A stretch of 64,000 bases of DNA from Companilactobacillus pabuli (GTDB taxonomy: Bacteria > Bacillota > Bacilli > Lactobacillales > Lactobacillaceae): contig NZ_CP049366.1 of NCBI RefSeq assembly GCF_014058425.1, forward strand, positions 868,001 to 932,000, given 5' to 3'. This document shows, in pieces, positions 1 through 11,318 of the stretch (position 1 is the stretch's first letter; every line of letters begins with the position of its first letter). The notes below the pieces were generated by a model. That model ran no database searches. It saw only the letters and a program-made list of their open reading frames with translations, and had not been told where the DNA came from. Position numbers and translations under genes: made by a program.

Positions 1-1335
1 GGTATTTGGGACGTATTTTTAGCACCGATCAACGGAATGGTTGGTACCGATGTTACTGAAGGGTCAATTTCAGTCTCGCTATTTATCCTAGTTATCGGTG
101 GATTTTTAGGTGTCGTCAATAAGACTAAGGCCTTGGATGATGGTATCAGTTCTACCGTTCAAAAGTATAAGGGTAAAGAAAAGGCACTTATTCCTATTTT
201 AATGACATTATTTGCCATCGGTGGTTCTACTTATGGTATGGGTGAAGAAACAATTGCTTTCTACCCAATCTTGATCCCAGTTATGATCAGTGTTGGTTAC
301 GACTCGATCACAGCGATTTCTCTAGCTTTAATTGGTTCACAAGTTGGATGTTTGGCTTCAACAGTTAACCCATTTGCGACTGGTGTTGCTTCACAAACAA
401 TCAACATTTCACCTGGTGACGGGTTGATTCCACGTTTCATTCTTTTGATTTTGGTAACTGGAATTAGTATTTTTTACGTTATGCACTATGCAGATAAAAT
501 CAAAAAAGATCCATCACAATCATACGTTTTTGAACGTCGTCAAAAGGATTTGGAAGAATTCTCTATGGCTGACAGAACAATTGGTGAAAAATTAACTAAG
601 AAGCAAAAGAGTGTTCTCTGGCTATTTGCACTTACTTTTGTAGTTATGATCACTAGTTTGATTCCTTGGTCAAGTTTGAATCCAAATTGGACATTCTTTG
701 ACAGCTTTACAAAATGGTTAACAAACGTACCATTCTTAGGTGCTTTGATTGGTAAAGATATTGCTCCACTTGGTACATGGTACTTTACAGAAATCACAAC
801 GCTATTCTTCATGATGTCAGTTATCATTATGTTCATCTTTGGTATGAAAGAATCAGAATATATTGATGCTTTCTTGAATGGTATGAATGAATTCTTGAGT
901 GTTGCGATTATCGTTGCGGTTGCTCGTGGTATTCAAGTTATCATGAACAATGGTTACATTACTGCTACAGTTCTACACGCTGGTGAAACAGGACTACAAA
1001 ATCTTTCTGCCGGTGTCTTCATTGTATTAACATATATTTTCTACATTCCAATGTCATTCTTGATTCCTTCAACTTCTGGACTAGCTGCCGCTACAATGGG
1101 AATTATGGGACCATTAGGTAAGTTCTCTGGTGTTGACGGATCATTAGTTATCACAGCTTATCAATCAGCTTCAGGATTAGTTAACTTGATTACACCAACT
1201 TCAGGTATCGTTATGGGTGCTTTGGCTATTGGACATGTAAGTATCGTTAAATGGTGGAAGTACATGTGGAAGTTGGTTGCCATTTTATTCGTGGTAATTG
1301 CAGTCTTCTTAGTTATTTGCTCGATGTTTAAGTAA
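1..1335 (+). CDS. YfcC family membrane carrier (5' end outside window)
   Basis: Integral membrane transporter of the YfcC/DcuC-like family, members of which are predicted to move dicarboxylates or basic amino acids and peptides; the substrate cannot be read from sequence. The frame is open from base 1, so the true start lies upstream and the in-frame ATG at 37 is internal. At least 444 residues are visible, with about ten hydrophobic segments and the glycine-rich stretch GGSTYGMGEE followed by a second re-entrant-like stretch (IPSTSGLAAATMG) near the C-terminus, typical of this ion-transporter clan. It ends 28 nt before the pepV start with no terminator between, so the two are probably cotranscribed; coupling to a dipeptidase suggests import of a peptide or amino-acid substrate (inference). 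Confidence 0.75.
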   Translation, partial: GIWDVFLAPINGMVGTDVTEGSISVSLFILVIGGFLGVVNKTKALDDGISSTVQKYKGKEKALIPILMTLFAIGGSTYGMGEETIAFYPILIPVMISVGYDSITAISLALIGSQVGCLASTVNPFATGVASQTINISPGDGLIPRFILLILVTGISIFYVMHYADKIKKDPSQSYVFERRQKDLEEFSMADRTIGEKLTKKQKSVLWLFALTFVVMITSLIPWSSLNPNWTFFDSFTKWLTNVPFLGALIGKDIAPLGTWYFTEITTLFFMMSVIIMFIFGMKESEYIDAFLNGMNEFLSVAIIVAVARGIQVIMNNGYITATVLHAGETGLQNLSAGVFIVLTYIFYIPMSFLIPSTSGLAAATMGIMGPLGKFSGVDGSLVITAYQSASGLVNLITPTSGIVMGALAIGHVSIVKWWKYMWKLVAILFVVIAVFLVICSMFK

Positions 1336-1363
1336 TTTTGTTTAAATAATGGGGGAAAGAATA

Positions 1364-2698
1364 ATGGAAAAATTTATTACAGATGAAATTCAAGATGCAG
1401 CGATTAAGGATTTAGGTAAATTAGTTGGTGTTGCCTCATACAACGAACCAGCTGAGCCTAATGCACCTTTTGGTAAAGGACCTAAAGCTGCTTTGGATAA
1501 AGTTTTGGAAATTATCGGTAATCTAGGTTTTAAGACTTATGAAGATCCAGATGGCTATTACGGCTATGCTGATATTGGTGAAGGCGATGAAACCTTTGGT
1601 ATTGTTGGTCACGTTGATGAAGTACCAGCTGGCAACTTAGAAGCTTGGGATGTAGAGCCTTATCAATTGACTGAAAAAGATGGCAAATTGTATGGTCGTG
1701 GAACTCAAGATGACAAGGGACCTACAATCGCTGCTATTTATGCCGTTAAATCTATCCTCGATAAAGGCTACAAATTAAATAAAAAGATTCGTGTAATTTT
1801 TGGTACTGACGAAGAAATCCTTTGGAGATGCTTAGCTGAATATAACAAGAAAGAAGATCCAATCGATTTAGGTATCGCACCGGATGCTGAATTTCCATTG
1901 ATCTATGCTGAAAAAGGCTTGCAACAATCACACTTATTTGGACCTGGTTCAACGGAATTAAATATTGATTTGGAAAATGCCTTCAATGCCGTACCCGGTA
2001 AGGCAATTTACAATGGTCCAAAACAAGATGAAGTAATGAAAGCTTTGAAAGCTCATAATTTTGAAGCTGACCAGACAGCTGATGGTATCGAAGTTCATGG
2101 TCATTCAGTTCACGCTATGAATGCTCCAGAAGGAACTAATGCTGTAGTTAGATTAGGAATTGCTTTAGCTGACGTTTATCCTGATATCAAAGTATTGCAA
2201 TTCTTGAAAGACTTTGGTGAAGATGCTAATGCTACTAATCTATTAGGTGATGTATCCGATGATGTTTCTGGTAAATTGACTTTCAATATTTCTAGTTTGA
2301 AAATCACGCCAGAAGAATCTAAAATGCAAATCGATATGAGAATTCCTGTTAAGATCGATCACGATGAATTGATTCAAAAGGTTTCCGATGCAGTTGCTAA
2401 GTACGATATGAGATATGAAAACTTCGACTACGTTGCACCACTTTATGTGCCAACTGATAGCACATTAGTTAAGACTTTGATGCAAACTTATCAAGATTTG
2501 ACTGGTGATACTAAATCACAACCTGCTATTTCTGGTGGGGCAACCTTTGCTAGAACGATGCACAATTGTGTGGCCTTTGGTGGAATGTTGCCAACAACTC
2601 CTGATTTCATGCACCAAGCTAATGAAAATTGGAGCAAAGCAGATATGAGAAAAGCTATGGAAATATTTGCCGAAGCAATTTATAGACTATGCTTCTAG
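1364..2698 (+). CDS. pepV: Dipeptidase PepV (M20 family)
   Basis: Zinc-dependent cytosolic dipeptidase that releases amino acids from imported dipeptides. 444 residues, a normal length for PepV. Metal and catalytic residues are visible: H83 and D85 in GHVDEVPAG, D116/D117 in GRGTQDDKGP, the Glu pair E150/E151 in GTDEE, and a late His in the DFMHQANE segment. An in-frame ATG lies at 1349, but the GGGGGAAAG ribosome-binding site falls between it and 1364, which fixes 1364 as the start. A hairpin terminator follows directly, closing a two-gene unit with the upstream YfcC carrier. Confidence 0.9.
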   Translation: MEKFITDEIQDAAIKDLGKLVGVASYNEPAEPNAPFGKGPKAALDKVLEIIGNLGFKTYEDPDGYYGYADIGEGDETFGIVGHVDEVPAGNLEAWDVEPYQLTEKDGKLYGRGTQDDKGPTIAAIYAVKSILDKGYKLNKKIRVIFGTDEEILWRCLAEYNKKEDPIDLGIAPDAEFPLIYAEKGLQQSHLFGPGSTELNIDLENAFNAVPGKAIYNGPKQDEVMKALKAHNFEADQTADGIEVHGHSVHAMNAPEGTNAVVRLGIALADVYPDIKVLQFLKDFGEDANATNLLGDVSDDVSGKLTFNISSLKITPEESKMQIDMRIPVKIDHDELIQKVSDAVAKYDMRYENFDYVAPLYVPTDSTLVKTLMQTYQDLTGDTKSQPAISGGATFARTMHNCVAFGGMLPTTPDFMHQANENWSKADMRKAMEIFAEAIYRLCF

Positions 2699-2709
2699 AA
2701 TGAAAATTT

Positions 2710-2734
2710 AATAGGGCGAAAGCCCTATTTTTTT
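2710..2734 (+). terminator. Rho-independent terminator after pepV
   Basis: Eight-base-pair stem AATAGGGC / GCCCTATT closed by a GAAA tetraloop and followed by a T run. Confidence 0.9.
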
Positions 2735-2843
2735 GTCTTCAAGACTAAAAGTTTGTTTTATATCCCAAAATTAGGTAGCGTAACAGTAAGAAAACAAAGA
2801 GAGAAGTAAGATAATGAACAGCTTATTAATGAGGTGTATTTAA

Positions 2844-4145
2844 ATGTTTAACTATAATACGAAAGCACACAAGTTCAAATTTCAGGGTGAAGTGACGGTT
2901 CCAGGCGATAAAAGTATTGCCCACTTAGCTATTACTTTGGGATCTCTGGCTAGTGGCGTTACTCAAATCGGCAATTTTAATTATGCTGATGATTTAGCTG
3001 TTACTGCTAAAACCTTTCAACAATTAGGAGCTAAGATACACACAGAAGTTAGTACTAAAGCAATGGTTATTAAGGGATTAGATCATCATCTAAAACCTTT
3101 AGATAAACCATTGAACATCGAAAATGTTGGAACACTGGAGAGTTTGTTATTTGGTGTTTTGGCAAGTAGTCCCAATCAGTATGAAGTAATGGGAGGAGAT
3201 TACCTTTCAAAACGGCCTAATGACCGCTTAGTAGAACTTCTTCAGGAAATGGGTGCTAGTTACCAAGCTTTGGGGGAAAACTCGTTACCAGCTAAAATAA
3301 CAGGTAGTGAGAACTTGAAGGGAATAATTTATCATCAAGATATTTCAAGTGCTCAAATCAAGAGTAGTTTGATGTTAGCTGGTATCTATGCCAAAAGCGA
3401 TACGACAATAATTCGTAAACAGGCGACACGTAATCATACGGAAGTGCTGTTAAATTATTTCGGTGGTAATGTTTCGGTTGATCCTGATACAATCGTTGTT
3501 CATCCAGGAGCCCATTTAAAGGGACAAAGTATTACGATTCCAGGAGATTTTTCTTCAGCTGCTTTATATATTGCTGGGGCTTTATTGTCTGAGGGAAGTC
3601 AAATAACCTTGCCACGAGTCAGCTTGAATTCTACAAGAATTGGGCTTTTGAATGTTGCTAAACAAATGGGAGCTAACATTTATGTTGATCATCGTTCAAT
3701 CAATAGTATCGAACCTTATGGCGACTTGATTATTAAACATCAAAAATTACATGGTACTAAGATTACAAATAAACAAGTGCCATTTATTATTGATGAAATA
3801 CCCTTAATTGCTTTGATGGCTTCACAGGCTAGTGGACAAACAGTGATTGAAGGTATTCATGACGTTCATTTGCAATTAGGTGACCGTATTAGAAATATGC
3901 GTGTAGAGTTGGCCAAATTAGGCATTGTTATGCAAGTTAACGATGATACGATCATAATCGATGGTGATCAAGAAATTAAGGTCAAGGATGATGTTGATAG
4001 TCACAATGACCATCGTATTGCTATGATGCTCTGTATCGCTTCAATTTTAACTGATAGTCCGTTTCAAATTAAAAACATTGAATCAATCGACGTTTCTTAT
4101 CCAAGTTTTATTGCCGATATGAATAAAGTTCTCGTTAACAAATAA
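2844..4145 (+). CDS. EPSP synthase-like protein (AroA family, atypical active site)
   Basis: 433-residue protein of the enolpyruvyl transferase fold, closest in overall pattern to 3-phosphoshikimate 1-carboxyvinyltransferase. Family landmarks are kept: PGDKS near residues 20-24, SAQIKS, PGDFSSAA, DEIPL with D317, and NDHRIAM. Several residues that bind shikimate-3-phosphate or PEP in true AroA are changed: the Arg of the DKSxxHR motif is L28; the Arg of the GNSGTxxR loop is S100; and the KESDRI motif reads QLGDRI (Q344, L345 in place of Lys and Glu). The gene stands alone, without other aro genes. It may be a very divergent AroA, a paralogue with another substrate, or a protein losing function. 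RBS GAGGTG precedes the ATG. Confidence 0.7.
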   Translation: MFNYNTKAHKFKFQGEVTVPGDKSIAHLAITLGSLASGVTQIGNFNYADDLAVTAKTFQQLGAKIHTEVSTKAMVIKGLDHHLKPLDKPLNIENVGTLESLLFGVLASSPNQYEVMGGDYLSKRPNDRLVELLQEMGASYQALGENSLPAKITGSENLKGIIYHQDISSAQIKSSLMLAGIYAKSDTTIIRKQATRNHTEVLLNYFGGNVSVDPDTIVVHPGAHLKGQSITIPGDFSSAALYIAGALLSEGSQITLPRVSLNSTRIGLLNVAKQMGANIYVDHRSINSIEPYGDLIIKHQKLHGTKITNKQVPFIIDEIPLIALMASQASGQTVIEGIHDVHLQLGDRIRNMRVELAKLGIVMQVNDDTIIIDGDQEIKVKDDVDSHNDHRIAMMLCIASILTDSPFQIKNIESIDVSYPSFIADMNKVLVNK

Positions 4146-4199
4146 TTTGGTGTTTGTTTTTTACAGGCGGTGTCGTATGATTAATGTAAATTGATTTTA

Positions 4200-4213
4200 T
4201 GTAAGGGGTTACT
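4200..4213 (+). promoter_or_regulatory. Palindrome TGTAA-N4-TTACt (candidate operator)
   Basis: TGTAAGGGGTTACT matches the inverted repeat TGTAA-N4-TTACA in 9 of 10 fixed positions. Perfect copies lie before rpiR (9005) and celB (9912). Here it overlaps the ribosome-binding site of the HAD gene at 4220, so part of the match could simply be the Shine-Dalgarno. Confidence 0.35.
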
Positions 4214-4219
4214 TAATTA

Positions 4220-5038
4220 ATGATCAAATTTATAGGGACTGACCTAGATGGGACGTTGTTAAATAGTTACAGTAGAATATCAACACAAAATGCTCAATCC
4301 ATCCGTGATGCGGTCAATTCTGGAATTGATTTTGCGATTTGCTCGGGGAGAACGTTACATTCAGTTAATAAGTTTTTTGAAAAGGACTTAAAAATTGACG
4401 GCTATCGAGTCGTTTTAAACGGTGCCGTCGTAGTAGGACCAAAGGGACAAAAAATAATCGACCAGCCAATGGATCCAGCTGTTATTGCTGAAATTTTAAA
4501 AAGAGCAGAATTTAGCAATTTTAAAGTTGTTTTAGATGGACTCAATGATATTTACGTCTATGATCCTAACCACAGTTGGACGACTTATTTTGAAGGGATG
4601 GACCGCCACCACAAAAAGGCTCATTCAATCGCTGATTTGATGAAAATTAATCAAAATCAACAAATCGATATTTATAAAGTTTGTTTTAGTTGCGTGCCAA
4701 AACAATTATCATTCTTACAAAAAAAATTAGAGTCGTTTACTTCCATGCCAATAACTATCAGTCGTTCGGGGAGTTATTATTTTGAAATAAATGGTCAAGA
4801 TGTTACGAAATTATCAGCTTTACAACGGATTTCCGAATACTCTGAAATTCCTATGGCGGATTTTATGTGCTTTGGCGATTATGGCAATGATTTAGATATG
4901 ATCAAAGAAGTTGGTTATGGAGTGGCGATGGATAATGCCATTGAGAGTGTTAAGAAAGTTGCTTGGAAGGTGACGGACAATAACAATCACGATGGCGTAG
5001 CTAAAATGATTCAACGCGTGTTAAAAAAAGAGATATAG
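4220..5038 (+). CDS. Cof-type HAD phosphatase
   Basis: Cytosolic HAD-superfamily hydrolase of the Cof/IIB type (272 residues, usual length), expected to dephosphorylate sugar phosphates or similar small phosphoesters with Mg2+. Motif I is DLDGT with nucleophile D8 and acid/base D10; motif II is the Ser/Thr region CSGRT; a mid-protein cap follows; motif IV is GDYGNDLDM. First of four Cof-type proteins in the window, each near a PTS or antiterminator locus. It precedes the cellobiose cluster but is separated from it by a strong terminator and a new promoter. Substrate unknown. Confidence 0.85.
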   Translation: MIKFIGTDLDGTLLNSYSRISTQNAQSIRDAVNSGIDFAICSGRTLHSVNKFFEKDLKIDGYRVVLNGAVVVGPKGQKIIDQPMDPAVIAEILKRAEFSNFKVVLDGLNDIYVYDPNHSWTTYFEGMDRHHKKAHSIADLMKINQNQQIDIYKVCFSCVPKQLSFLQKKLESFTSMPITISRSGSYYFEINGQDVTKLSALQRISEYSEIPMADFMCFGDYGNDLDMIKEVGYGVAMDNAIESVKKVAWKVTDNNNHDGVAKMIQRVLKKEI

Positions 5039-5040
5039 AA

Positions 5041-5095
5041 GCATCTATTCAGATTCTTAGTCATGAGACGGATCTGAATGGATGTTTTTATTTGT
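5041..5095 (+). terminator. Terminator after HAD gene
   Basis: Long stem: CATCTATTCAGAT pairs with ATCTGAATGGATG (one G-U pair), followed by TTTTTATTTG. Confidence 0.85.
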
Positions 5096-5153
5096 TCTTG
5101 TATAGTTTTTGAATAATTATTTTAAAGAATATTTGTTTTTCAATAAAAACAAC

Positions 5154-5208
5154 TTGATAAAATTTTTGATGAGTTATATACTCTAAGTGTTCTATGAAAG
5201 CGTTTTTA
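5154..5208 (+). promoter_or_regulatory. Promoter and cre-like site of the cellobiose-type PTS locus
   Basis: TTGATA (5154-5159) and TATACT (5177-5182) are spaced by 17 bp. The sequence TGAAAGCGTTTTTA at 5195-5208, just after the expected transcription start, matches the cre consensus TGWAANCGNTNWCA with one mismatch, so CcpA roadblock-type repression is likely. Confidence 0.7.
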
Positions 5209-5268
5209 GTAAACGTTTTAGATAAAAAACAAACAAATAAATTTTATAACCAAGAGGGGTATTTCATT

Positions 5269-5577
5269 ATGGCTGAAAAAACAATTATGTTATGTTGTGC
5301 CGCAGGTATGTCAACAAGTTTACTAGTATCAAAGATGCAAAAGGCTGCTGAAAGTGACGGCATCGATGCTGAAATCTTTGCTGCCGCTGCTGCCGATGCA
5401 GACGCAAAATTGGAAGAAAAACATCCAGATGTATTAATGCTTGGACCTCAAGTAAGATACATGGAAGGTCAATTCAAAGACAAGTTGAGTATTCCTGTTG
5501 AAGTTATTAATATGCAAGACTACGGAATGATGAATGGTGAAAAAGTTCTACGTGAAGCCGTAAAGCTAATCGACTAA
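5269..5577 (+). CDS. celA: PTS cellobiose/lichenan-type EIIB
   Basis: Phosphotransfer subunit of a Lac/Cel-family PTS permease: takes phosphate from EIIA and passes it to the sugar bound by EIIC. 102 residues. The phosphorylation loop reads MLCCAAGMST, with C10 as the active cysteine. A longer frame starts at ATG 5194, but that overlaps the cre-like site; GAGGGG upstream of 5269 and the N-terminus MAEKTI fix the start. Followed by a weak hairpin and EIIA; the EIIC partner is probably the gene at 9993, after the RpiR regulator. Confidence 0.88.
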   Translation: MAEKTIMLCCAAGMSTSLLVSKMQKAAESDGIDAEIFAAAAADADAKLEEKHPDVLMLGPQVRYMEGQFKDKLSIPVEVINMQDYGMMNGEKVLREAVKLID

Positions 5578-5597
5578 TCATCAATAAAAACCAAACA

Positions 5598-5628
5598 AAA
5601 GGGGCGCAAATTGCACCCCTTTCGTTAT
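5598..5628 (+). terminator. Intra-operon hairpin between EIIB and EIIA
   Basis: AAGGGGCGCA / TGCACCCCTT stem with one mismatch, without a solid T tract (TTCGTTATTT). More likely an mRNA-stabilising hairpin or partial attenuator than a full stop. The palindrome TAAGCGCTTA at 5641-5650 follows it. Confidence 0.45.
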
Positions 5629-5671
5629 TTAAAAATAAAGTAAGCGCTTAATTATTGAGGGAGAAATAAAA

Positions 5672-7458
<1,787 letters not shown>

Positions 7459-7482
7459 TAAAAAGGAATTGAGGGTTAATAA

Positions 7483-8940
<1,458 letters not shown>

Positions 8941-8949
8941 ATCTATTAA

Positions 8950-8998
8950 AATAAGCTGAGACAAAGCCAAATTGTTTGTCTCAGCTTATTTGTTTTCT
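8950..8998 (+). terminator. Terminator after tandem GH1 genes
   Basis: Near-perfect 16-bp stem AATAAGCTGAGACAAA / TTTGTCTCAGCTTATT followed by TTGTTTTC. Confidence 0.85.
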
Positions 8999-9003
8999 GG
9001 AAT

Positions 9004-9026
9004 ATGTAACTTGTTACATTTATAAT
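9004..9026 (+). promoter_or_regulatory. Palindrome ATGTAAC-TT-GTTACAT with -10 box before rpiR
   Basis: Perfect 7-bp arms at 9004-9019, immediately followed by TATAAT at 9021-9026. A repressor bound here would cover the -35/-10 spacer of the rpiR promoter, consistent with autoregulation. The core TGTAA-N4-TTACA recurs before celB at 9912. Confidence 0.55.
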
Positions 9027-9079
9027 TAAAATGTCTTTACTGAAAGTGATATAGACCAATTAAAAGAGGAGGGAGATTT

Positions 9080-9856
9080 ATGTTTCCATATCAAAAAGTA
9101 CATGAGCTCAATCGCTTGGAACTTATAGTTTATAAGTACATTATTGGCCACACCAAAGAAGTTCAAAATATGACGATTCGTGAGATGGCGGATGCGGCAC
9201 ATGTTTCAACGACGACTATTTTACGTTTCCTGAAGAAAATGGATTACAGTGGTTTCTCAGAATTCAAGTTTGCTCTAAAACAAAGTCTTAAACAACCTGC
9301 TAAAGCCCAACAAGACCCTAGTATGGAGCCTATCAAGAACTTTTTCCAATTAGTGGCTGATGAAGAACCATTTGATGACAAGATCAATCAGGCAGCCGAT
9401 ATGATTAATGCATCAGACTTAGTGTTGTTTTTTGGGGTAGGTAACAGTGGTAGAATCGCCCAATACGGTGCTAGCATCTTATCGAGTTACGGAGTCTACT
9501 CTTTGCCAATCCTTGATCCTTTCCAACCAGAACCGTTCTCAGATCGTGATTTTTCGAAAACTTTATTGATCTTAGTGTCGATTTCTGGTGAGACGGATCA
9601 AGTTTTGGAGCAAGCTCGTTACTACAAAAAAAACGGTGCTGAGACGATTGCTTTGACTGCCAATTCATATTCAGTATTGAATCAAATTACTGATTTTTCG
9701 ATCTCTTATGATACGCCACAAAACCGTAAGGGACACATCAATGTCACAACTCAAGTGCCAATCGTCTATACTTTGGAACAGATTGCTAACTGTTCATATC
9801 ATAAGATGGTAGACCACATTGATAATCGCTTTACGGAACATGTCACAGAAAAGTAA
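9080..9856 (+). CDS. RpiR family transcriptional regulator
   Basis: 258-residue regulator: N-terminal HTH_6 DNA-binding domain (about 1-75, with VSTTTILRFLKKMDYSGFSEF) and C-terminal SIS sugar-phosphate-binding domain (about 105-235). RpiR proteins sense phosphosugars. Position between the EIIB/EIIA/GH1 operon and the EIIC/MupG operon makes it the obvious local regulator; a shared palindrome lies before both its own gene and celB. The effector could be a glucoside-6-phosphate, or MurNAc-6-phosphate by analogy with MurR and the adjacent MupG-like gene (inference). Confidence 0.87.
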   Translation: MFPYQKVHELNRLELIVYKYIIGHTKEVQNMTIREMADAAHVSTTTILRFLKKMDYSGFSEFKFALKQSLKQPAKAQQDPSMEPIKNFFQLVADEEPFDDKINQAADMINASDLVLFFGVGNSGRIAQYGASILSSYGVYSLPILDPFQPEPFSDRDFSKTLLILVSISGETDQVLEQARYYKKNGAETIALTANSYSVLNQITDFSISYDTPQNRKGHINVTTQVPIVYTLEQIANCSYHKMVDHIDNRFTEHVTEK

Positions 9857-9884
9857 CACGTTTTTTCTACGTTAACTTATTATT

Positions 9885-9925
9885 TTGCTTATAAAAACAC
9901 ACATATTTTAATGTAAAGGGTTACA
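9885..9925 (+). promoter_or_regulatory. celB promoter with TGTAA-N4-TTACA palindrome / cre-like site
   Basis: TTGCTT (9885) and TTTAAT (9907) are separated by 16 bp. TGTAAAGGGTTACA at 9912-9925 overlaps the -10 end and start region. It fits two readings: a cre site with one mismatch, or the same TGTAA-N4-TTACA operator found before rpiR. Confidence 0.5.
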
Positions 9926-9992
9926 ATAGTTCTTGTAAGCGGATAACAGTGTTTCTGCTTGGTAACAAATTTTATTTGAGGGGGTTTTGCAC

Positions 9993-11297
9993 ATGGCTGA
10001 AAAGAAATCCGGCAGCTTCGTCCAAGAGAAATTGATTCCTCTTGCTGGTAAGCTTGCTTCTTCTCGTCATTTGATTGCATTGCGTGATGGTATGACATTA
10101 GCCGTTCCAATGATCATCATTGGTTCTATCTTCATGATTATCGCGCAATTCCCAATTCAAGCCTATCTAGACTTCATGGCTAGTATCTTCGGTAAGAACT
10201 GGGCAACAGTATTACAATATCCAACAAACGCATCGTTCCACATCATGGGGCTGATTGCTGTTATTGGTATTTCTTATAACTTGGCTAAGAGTTATAAGGT
10301 CGATCCTATCTCTGCTTCAATTGTTTCATTAGGTGCTTTCGTCCTAACAATTCCATTGAAGACAGACAAGGCTGGAGCATTGTGGATTCCATTGACACAA
10401 TTTGATTCAGCTGGTTTATTTACAGCTATTATTGTTGGTTTGTTTATTACCGACTTTTATGTTTGGATGGTCCACAAGAACTGGACAATTAAGATGCCTG
10501 ATACAGTTCCACCAGCAGTAAGTAACTCATTTGCTGCTTTGTTCCCAGGTCTGATTGTTTTACTTCTTGTATGGTTAATTCGTATGGGTGTCGAAGCAAC
10601 ACCAATGCAAAGTATTCCAAATATCATTTCCTTCTTCTTGGCTGATCCACTAGGTCACTTGAGTAACACATTGCCAGGTGCTTTAGTAGCTGAATTCTTG
10701 ATTTCCTTCCTATGGATTTTCGGTATTCACGGTGCTAACGTTGTTTCTGGTGTTATGATGCCTATCTGGTTGACAGCTTTGAACCAAAACCACGCAGCCT
10801 TTACTGCTGGTAAAGCTTTACCAAACATTGTTACAACATCATTCTTCGATAACTTTGTTCACATGGGTGGTTCAGGTGCCACAATTGGTTTGGCATTCTT
10901 GTTAGCCTTTGCTGCAAAGAGTAAAGAATTAAAGACCTTAGGTAAATTGGTTGCCGGGCCTGCAATATTCAATATTAATGAACCTATTCTATTCGGTCTA
11001 CCTATTGTTATGAACTATAAGATGTTAGTTCCATTTATCCTAACACCACTTATTAACGTAACAACAACATATATTGGTATGGCTACAAACTTAGTTGCAA
11101 GACCAATGGGTGTTTATATCCCATGGACAACTCCACCAATTCTATCAGGATTTATTTCAACTGGTCACATTTCTGGTGCTGTAATGCAAATTATCAATAT
11201 TATTCTTGATACTTTGATGTACTGGTACTTCTTCAAGTCAATGGATAAAGACAAGTTGGCTGAAGAATTAGGTCAAACAAAAGAAGCTGCTAAATAA
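9993..11297 (+). CDS. celB: PTS cellobiose/lichenan-type EIIC
   Basis: Membrane channel subunit of a Lac/Cel-family PTS (434 residues, about ten membrane spans) that binds and translocates the disaccharide. Family signatures include the NEPILFGLP motif and an N-terminal amphipathic region ending in ALRDGM. ATG 9993 is preceded by GAGGGGG; the upstream TTG at 9987 is too close to the RBS. It has no EIIA or EIIB domain, so it probably uses the separate EIIB (5269) and EIIA (5672). The next gene (MupG-like) starts 21 nt later. Confidence 0.88.
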   Translation: MAEKKSGSFVQEKLIPLAGKLASSRHLIALRDGMTLAVPMIIIGSIFMIIAQFPIQAYLDFMASIFGKNWATVLQYPTNASFHIMGLIAVIGISYNLAKSYKVDPISASIVSLGAFVLTIPLKTDKAGALWIPLTQFDSAGLFTAIIVGLFITDFYVWMVHKNWTIKMPDTVPPAVSNSFAALFPGLIVLLLVWLIRMGVEATPMQSIPNIISFFLADPLGHLSNTLPGALVAEFLISFLWIFGIHGANVVSGVMMPIWLTALNQNHAAFTAGKALPNIVTTSFFDNFVHMGGSGATIGLAFLLAFAAKSKELKTLGKLVAGPAIFNINEPILFGLPIVMNYKMLVPFILTPLINVTTTYIGMATNLVARPMGVYIPWTTPPILSGFISTGHISGAVMQIINIILDTLMYWYFFKSMDKDKLAEELGQTKEAAK

Positions 11298-11318
11298 TAA
11301 CTTTTTGGAGGTCATGTT

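Noticed and set aside
5638-5652. cre-like palindrome TAAGCGCTTA between EIIB and EIIA
   Set aside because: Three mismatches to the cre consensus at the outer positions and located inside an operon.
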